Assembly (NCBI GenBank): GCA_016288255.1
Contig: JAEEYS010000176.1
Location: 1-9,510 of the forward strand
Reading direction: 5' to 3'
Origin: Bacillota bacterium
Lineage (GTDB): Bacteria > Bacillota > Tb-RUG-66
Length of the DNA stretch: 9,510 nt
Shown: one piece after another, positions 6,073 through 9,510 of the stretch
Layout of the letters: each line of letters begins with the position of its first letter
Position numbering within the stretch: the first letter of the stretch is position 1
Notes under the pieces: generated by a model
What the model was told of the DNA's origin: nothing
Database searches by the model: none
What the model saw: only the letters and a program-made list of their open reading frames with translations
Translations under genes and position numbers: made by a program

Positions 6073-7722
6073 TTACTGCTTGATATCAGCATGGATGAAG
6101 TCCAGTTCCATACCGCCGATATTTCTTTGGATGCCTGTTACGGTATCCCTTAACAGATACGGTTTGGATTCGAAGATGAACGGAATGATCGGCATACCGT
6201 CCAAGATGGCTTGTTCCGCTTCACCTAAATATTTCATACGTTCTGTGCTGTCGGTAGTTGCTTTTGATTTTTTCAGGATCTCAACTACTTCGGAGTTGTC
6301 CCAGTTGGTATAACCGTAGTTACCATTGGCATCGAACGCATACAGATATCCCATAGGATCGTTGAAGTCAGGACCCCAGCCGGTGTAGTTTAAAACGAAA
6401 TCGCCTTTTACTTCTTCATCGAATTTTTGCTTCATCGGTTTGATATCGATCTTTGTTTTGATCCCCAGGTTCTTATCCAAATTGTCTTGGATCATTTCGG
6501 AGATCAAACGGCCGTTTTCATTGTCGATAGCAAGCAAAGGAAATTCCGGCAATTCACTGACATCGGACATACCGAAATCATCTAATGCCTTTTGTAAATA
6601 TTCTTTTGCTTTTTCCATATCTTGTTCCGGAGCAAAACTTGTTACTTCCGGTGTCATTTCGGCATAGGGCTTGTCTGCGCCGGCGATAACATCCGGTACA
6701 AAACGCTGCGCGCCGGTTCCTTTTCCTTCCAATACTTTGCCGATGGACGCGCGGTCAAGAGACCAGCCCATAGCTGCGCGAAGGTTCGGATTGGACAAAT
6801 ATTTGTCGGTGCATTGGAACATCAGCATACGAACCGTCCCGGACAAGAATTGATCCAAATAGGGGGAGTTTTCGTATTGCTTATATTGCGCTGCTTCCAG
6901 TTCAATGAAATCCAATTCGCCGTTGTCGAACATGTTCGCTCTGGTATTGGCGTCTAAAACGATATGCATATTGACCGTATCGATCTTTACATTATCAGCG
7001 TCCCAATAATCCGGATTCTTTTCCAAAGTGATGAGGGATTCATGTTCCCATTTGGTCATTTTGTAAGCGCCGCAGAATTCCAAGCCGGCTGCTTCCGCAC
7101 CATAAGATTCTCCTTGGTTTTCTACGATATCTAATCTGATGGGCAGAAAAGCGGAGAAGCAAAGGAAACTCAAGAAATAGTCGCAAGGTTCCGCTGTGGT
7201 CAGTTCCAAAGTATAATCATCCGGCATTTTTACGCCGACTTGGCTGAAATCTGTGATTTCGCCGGAATTGTATGCAGTACCATTTAAGAAAGTATTGGAA
7301 AGGTTGCCATAAGGGGTATTTGTGCCCGGGTTGAACTGTCTTTCAAAAGCATCATAATAATGTTTTGCTGTCAGCGGTTCGCCGTCAGTCCATTTCATAC
7401 CTTCTCTGATCTTGAATGTAAAGACAGTTTTGTCATCGTTCACTGTCCAAGATTCTGCGCCGGAACCGACAACTGTCCCGTTGTCAAATTTGACCAGCGG
7501 TTCCCAAATACTGAACATAATATCTTGGCTTTGCTGTACATATTCGATATGATGATCCATGCTTCTCGGTTCCGCGGGGATTGCTACGTTGAATACATTA
7601 GGTCCGGATGCCGTTTCTCCACCACTGGTATCATCATCAGGATTGTCGCTGGGAGTACAGCCGATCAAGCTGAAAGAAAATACCATTGCGATTACTAATA
7701 AAAATGCTAATAATTTTTTCAA
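6073..7722 (-). CDS. OppA-type oligopeptide-binding lipoprotein, paralogue 3 (TTG start)
   Basis: A 549-aa lipoprotein when started at the TTG at 7722, which has AAAAGGAGG 8 nt upstream. The frame runs on to a GTG at 7755, but that would put 11 charged or polar residues before the signal peptide and place the ribosome site inside the gene. From the TTG the signal peptide has the same length as in the other copies, with lipobox LIGC and C22, then a Ser/Asp/Gly/Thr linker to about residue 42. The SBP_bac_5 domain matches paralogue 2 almost throughout, including GWGPDFNDP with the presumed peptide-amine-binding Asp. Codon choice differs from the sister copies: more G/C-ending codons such as TTG and GAC where paralogue 2 has TTA and GAT. 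With the TTG start this suggests lower expression (inference). The long leader is unlike those of the other two genes. Confidence 0.93.
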   Translation of the reverse strand: MKKLLAFLLVIAMVFSFSLIGCTPSDNPDDDTSGGETASGPNVFNVAIPAEPRSMDHHIEYVQQSQDIMFSIWEPLVKFDNGTVVGSGAESWTVNDDKTVFTFKIREGMKWTDGEPLTAKHYYDAFERQFNPGTNTPYGNLSNTFLNGTAYNSGEITDFSQVGVKMPDDYTLELTTAEPCDYFLSFLCFSAFLPIRLDIVENQGESYGAEAAGLEFCGAYKMTKWEHESLITLEKNPDYWDADNVKIDTVNMHIVLDANTRANMFDNGELDFIELEAAQYKQYENSPYLDQFLSGTVRMLMFQCTDKYLSNPNLRAAMGWSLDRASIGKVLEGKGTGAQRFVPDVIAGADKPYAEMTPEVTSFAPEQDMEKAKEYLQKALDDFGMSDVSELPEFPLLAIDNENGRLISEMIQDNLDKNLGIKTKIDIKPMKQKFDEEVKGDFVLNYTGWGPDFNDPMGYLYAFDANGNYGYTNWDNSEVVEILKKSKATTDSTERMKYLGEAEQAILDGMPIIPFIFESKPYLLRDTVTGIQRNIGGMELDFIHADIKQ

Positions 7723-7730
7723 GAAAGAAA

Positions 7731-7739
7731 CCTCCTTTT
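7731..7739 (-). promoter_or_regulatory. Ribosome binding site that fixes the TTG start of paralogue 3
   Basis: AAAAGGAGG on the - strand lies 8 nt before the TTG at 7722-7720. It decides against the longer frame starting at the GTG at 7755. Confidence 0.85.
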
Positions 7740-7748
7740 CTTGGCATA

Positions 7749-7780
7749 GTATCACAAAGTGAAGCGTTTTTTTGTGATAC
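7749..7780 (-). promoter_or_regulatory. Leader hairpin directly upstream of the ribosome site of paralogue 3
   Basis: GTATCACAAA (7749-7758) is perfectly complementary to TTTGTGATAC (7771-7780), with a 12-nt loop. It ends about 10 nt before AAAAGGAGG and is not followed by a T-tract, so it is not a terminator. It could control translation or mRNA decay, or act as a DNA operator. The other two leaders have no counterpart. Confidence 0.5.
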
Positions 7781-7825
7781 CTTATCTTGTTAGATTTTAT
7801 CAGTTACCGATATCAGATAAAGTAA

Positions 7826-7835
7826 CACCTCCCTT
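7826..7835 (-). promoter_or_regulatory. Leader GGGAGGTG element of paralogue 3
   Basis: AAGGGAGGTG on the - strand, about 105 nt before the TTG start. No start codon at proper spacing follows; only the overlapping GTG opens a 12-codon frame. It corresponds to the elements in the other two leaders. Confidence 0.38.
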
Positions 7836-7910
7836 GTGCGAATGATGTTCCTTCTTTTTCTTTTGTAATGATTGTTATGAATAGAGTTTGTAATGGATTG
7901 TTTAAAAAGA

Positions 7911-8012
7911 TATTTTGAAAATATTATGAGAAAATGATGAAAAGAACGATGAAATGGATTATGAAAAATTGTATGAAAAAACTATGAAAAGATTATGAAA
8001 AGTTTATGAAAA
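7911..8012 (-). repeat. Nine-unit array of 11-12 nt repeats in the leader of paralogue 3
   Basis: Read on the - strand, nine consecutive units share the core TTTTCAT followed by 4-5 variable nt (typical unit TTTTCATAATC). Unit lengths from 5' to 3' are 11, 11, 11, 12, 12, 12, 11, 11, 11 (102 bp). The first five units keep TTTTCAT intact and the last four are degenerate (ATTTCAT, TTTTCAT, TTCTCAT, TTTTCAA). The + strand shows A-tracts phased close to the helical repeat, so the DNA may be curved. If the promoter at 8037-8065 is right, the array is transcribed at about +18 to +119. No open frame runs through it and no copy occurs elsewhere in the window. Confidence 0.85.
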
Positions 8013-8036
8013 TCATGACTGCATAATTTATATCAT

Positions 8037-8065
8037 ATCATACCATAAAAATGCCGAATTGTCTA
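8037..8065 (-). promoter_or_regulatory. Sigma-A promoter with extended -10 for paralogue 3
   Basis: On the - strand, TAGACA (8065-8060), a 17-nt spacer and TATGAT (8042-8037), with TGG before the -10 hexamer as in the other two promoters. Start point near 8030, giving a leader of about 300 nt to the TTG at 7722. Confidence 0.7.
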
Positions 8066-8176
8066 TTTACGTTAAAAAAGTCGCACAGCGGATAGAAGGA
8101 GGGGAAGATCATATCCGACGAACACAACAGCGGAAAAGTCATATCAAAATACAGGCGGTAAAATCGATTTTGCCTC
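8066..8176. other. Intergenic stretch downstream of the 183-aa gene; no gene seen
   Basis: No supported gene is present here. On the - strand a weak hairpin (CGGATA 8089-8094 with TATCCG 8112-8117, 17-nt loop) lies about 10 nt before T6 (8074-8079) and might be a poor terminator for the gene ending at 8177. AAAATCGATTTT at about 8159-8171 is a perfect palindrome without a T-tract. Read-through from the 183-aa gene into the paralogue 3 leader is therefore possible. Confidence 0.3.
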
Positions 8177-8728
8177 TTAATATTTTTGATTTACATAAGC
8201 ATCAGCCAAAGAAAATTTGGTTCCCGGCAAAAAGACATGATATTCTTCCAATTTGGATCTCAGCCACGGATTTTTGGAGTGTAGAATCACCTGTTCCGGT
8301 TTCGTAATGACGATCTCAAACAGTTTGTCCTTTAAAAAAGGCGATTTGACTTTGATATAATAGGCTTCTGTGTTCTCAAACTCTAAAAAGCGCAGCAACT
8401 TATAGGTGGTATCATCTTTTAATCGGTAAAAAGCGTCCACCTCTTTGATCATTTGTTCATATTGTTTCATGTGTTTTCCTTTTTTGTAGACGTCTTTGGC
8501 ATTTAAATAAGTATATTTTGCCATCATGTTGTAGTACTGATAGGTGTAGACGCCTTTTTCAAAAGAATCGATTTTGGTAAAGGGCTTTAAACCCATTCTG
8601 TCGATCGTAGCCAAATTGGCCTCGATAAATTCTCTTTTATTTAAATCGCCTTGTTTGAACTGTATCAATAAATCGTCTCGCTGCTCTAAAAATTTACGGA
8701 AAGAGCGGCTTCTCTGATAAACTAACAT
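8177..8728 (-). CDS. Uncharacterised protein resembling the DUF6648 family
   Basis: A 183-aa protein with no signal peptide or membrane segment, rich in Lys, Tyr and Phe, so probably cytosolic. Visible blocks are FLEQRDDLLIQFKQGDLNKREF near the start, FEKGVYTYQYYNMMAKYTYLNAK at about 56-78, a charged helical part with KDDTTYKLLRFLEF (104-117), and EAYYIKVKSPFLKDKLFEIV (121-140) leading to VILHSKNPWL. I recognise this pattern as DUF6648-like from memory, not from a search. No catalytic motif is apparent and no function is proposed. The ATG at 8728 has AAGGA 9 nt upstream, with an in-frame stop just before it, so the start is secure. It is divergent from the Lon-related gene and is on the same strand as the peptide-binding genes. 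Confidence 0.75.
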   Translation of the reverse strand: MLVYQRSRSFRKFLEQRDDLLIQFKQGDLNKREFIEANLATIDRMGLKPFTKIDSFEKGVYTYQYYNMMAKYTYLNAKDVYKKGKHMKQYEQMIKEVDAFYRLKDDTTYKLLRFLEFENTEAYYIKVKSPFLKDKLFEIVITKPEQVILHSKNPWLRSKLEEYHVFLPGTKFSLADAYVNQKY

Positions 8729-8962
8729 TACCTCAAGTCCTTATTCTGATTTTCCGAGTTTACTTCTCATATATTTATTAGTGTAACACAAAAATGACAG
8801 AAAAAAATAAATTTATCCTCTTTCTTTGACAGGAAAGAAAACAAGTTTGTGTTTGTTCATTGAAAAAGCATGTTTTTATAATTCTGTATGAGTTTTTATT
8901 TCAACATGGAATCCTTTATGATAAAATAAGGATAATCGAGATTTTCGGAGGTGGATGACTAA
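8729..8962. other. Divergent intergenic region between the 183-aa gene and the Lon-related gene
   Basis: An AT-rich region of 234 bp that must hold both promoters. It contains a 7-bp inverted repeat TTTCTTT / AAAGAAA (8821-8827 with 8834-8840, 6-nt loop). No CIRCE or CtsR-type heat-shock operator was seen. For the - strand gene I found only a weak TGTTACACT-like extended -10, not strong enough to annotate separately. Confidence 0.4.
8853..8882 (+). promoter_or_regulatory. Candidate promoter for the Lon-related gene
   Basis: A perfect TATAAT at 8877-8882 with a weak TTGTTC (8853-8858) 18 nt upstream. A second possible -10, TATGAT at 8917-8922, has no good -35. The ribosome site GGAGGTGG is at 8947-8954. 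Confidence 0.4.
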
Positions 8963-9510
8963 ATGAAGAAACTGACAACGAAAGAGTTGTGTAATAAAAT
9001 AGATCCCGCTTCTTTGGGATTTCAATTGGTGTCGGAGATCGGATCATCAAAAGAGATCATAGGGCAAAAAAGAGCGGTAGACGCCATTGCTTTTGGGCTT
9101 CGGGTCAATCAGGAGGGGTATCATATCTTTGTGGAAGGGCCTTCCGGTACTGGCAGAAAAAGTTTTACCAATTCCATTGTAAGAAAAAAAGCGAAAGAAG
9201 AAGCCGTTCCGGACGATATCGTATTTGTATATCATTTTGAACAACCGGAATCCCCAAAACCGATCTTGTTGAAAGCGGGACTGGGCAGCGCCTTCAAAGA
9301 AGACATGGAAGAATTCGTAAAGCAAGTGAAGATCCAGATACCCAAGCTTTTTGAAGGGAATCAATACAGAGAAGAATATGACAAGATACTGCGGTCCGTT
9401 GATGCCGAAAGACAGGAACTCTTAACAAAGATCAATGAAACGGCAAGATCCATGGGCCTTTTGTTGAAGCAGCAGGGGAACAGTTTTGTAACGGTGCCTT
9501 TGATAGAAGG
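8963..9510 (+). CDS. Lon-related AAA ATPase/protease, N-terminal part (3' end outside window)
   Basis: The first 182 residues are visible. The pattern of a short N-terminal lead, EIIGQKRAVDAIAFGLRVNQ (31-50), GYHIFVEGPSGTGR (52-65), PDDIVFVYHFEQPESPKP (83-100), then GLGSAFKEDM and IPKLFEGNQYREEYD, is typical of the AAA_32 domain. That domain opens the Lon-related, S16-type ATP-dependent proteases found in many bacteria (usually about 780-800 aa). The P-loop reads GPSGTGRKS (59-67), with Arg where the Walker lysine normally sits and Lys in the next position. I believe related proteins also deviate here, so this need not mean loss of function. The protease domain with its Ser-Lys dyad would lie beyond the window. 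The ATG at 8963 has GGAGGTGG 8 nt upstream. The out-of-frame ATG at 8955 gives only three codons. Confidence 0.85.
   Translation, partial: MKKLTTKELCNKIDPASLGFQLVSEIGSSKEIIGQKRAVDAIAFGLRVNQEGYHIFVEGPSGTGRKSFTNSIVRKKAKEEAVPDDIVFVYHFEQPESPKPILLKAGLGSAFKEDMEEFVKQVKIQIPKLFEGNQYREEYDKILRSVDAERQELLTKINETARSMGLLLKQQGNSFVTVPLIE

Noticed and set aside
7723..7755. N-terminal extension of paralogue 3 to the GTG at 7755
   Set aside because: It would bury a perfect ribosome site inside the coding region and add 11 residues before a signal peptide that otherwise matches its paralogues.
7911..8012. CRISPR array
   Set aside because: Units are only 11-12 nt with 4-5 nt variable parts, so there are no spacers, and no cas genes are present.
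7723..8030. T-box or other known riboswitch in the long leader of paralogue 3
   Set aside because: No T-box GGTGGNACCGCG-like sequence and no terminator/antiterminator pair could be found.
8059..8307. An 82-codon + strand frame with a TTG start over the intergenic stretch and the end of the 183-aa gene
   Set aside because: No ribosome site precedes it. More than half of it is antisense to a well-supported gene and the product has no recognisable features.

Overview
The window looks like a piece of a low-GC Gram-positive chromosome, most likely a member of the Clostridia. The evidence is AT-rich DNA, strong GGAGG-type ribosome binding sites with some TTG starts, a DnaD-domain protein beside a DnaC-type helicase loader, a YwlG/DUF436 protein, lipoprotein signal peptides ending in LVGC or LIGC, and intrinsic terminators with long T-tracts. 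The genus cannot be fixed from the sequence alone. Three peptide-binding proteins would suit a peptide- or amino-acid-fermenting anaerobe, but that is inference. Left block (1-2141, + strand): the 3' end of a DnaD-domain primosomal protein, a DnaC-like helicase-loader ATPase with a TTG start, and a DUF436/YwlG-type protein that overlaps the loader gene by 14 bp. A candidate promoter lies between the first two genes. A hairpin with A/T flanks (2171-2203) closes this block and also the convergent gene to its right. Middle block (2172-8065, - strand): three tandem paralogues of an OppA-type oligopeptide-binding lipoprotein (SBP_bac_5 family, 549, 550 and 549 aa). No permease or ATPase gene is nearby. 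Each paralogue has its own sigma-A type promoter with an extended -10 (TGG before the -10 hexamer) and its own terminator, so this is a row of independent single-gene units and not an operon. Terminator and next promoter are packed together, and that cassette is partly duplicated. The leaders carry an extra GGAGGTG element far from the start codon. The leader of the first-transcribed paralogue (start 7722) is about 300 nt long and holds a nine-unit array of 11-12 nt repeats plus a 10-bp hairpin just before the ribosome binding site. This array is the least explained structure in the window. Right block (8177-9510): a 183-aa protein on the - strand that resembles the uncharacterised DUF6648 family, then, divergently on the + strand, the first 182 codons of a Lon-related AAA ATPase/protease cut by the window edge. 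The left block probably serves helicase loading at replication initiation, the middle block captures extracellular peptides for an Opp-type importer encoded elsewhere, and the right block starts with a likely quality-control protease. Nothing visible ties the three blocks functionally. No mobile element, tRNA, rRNA or CRISPR array was found.
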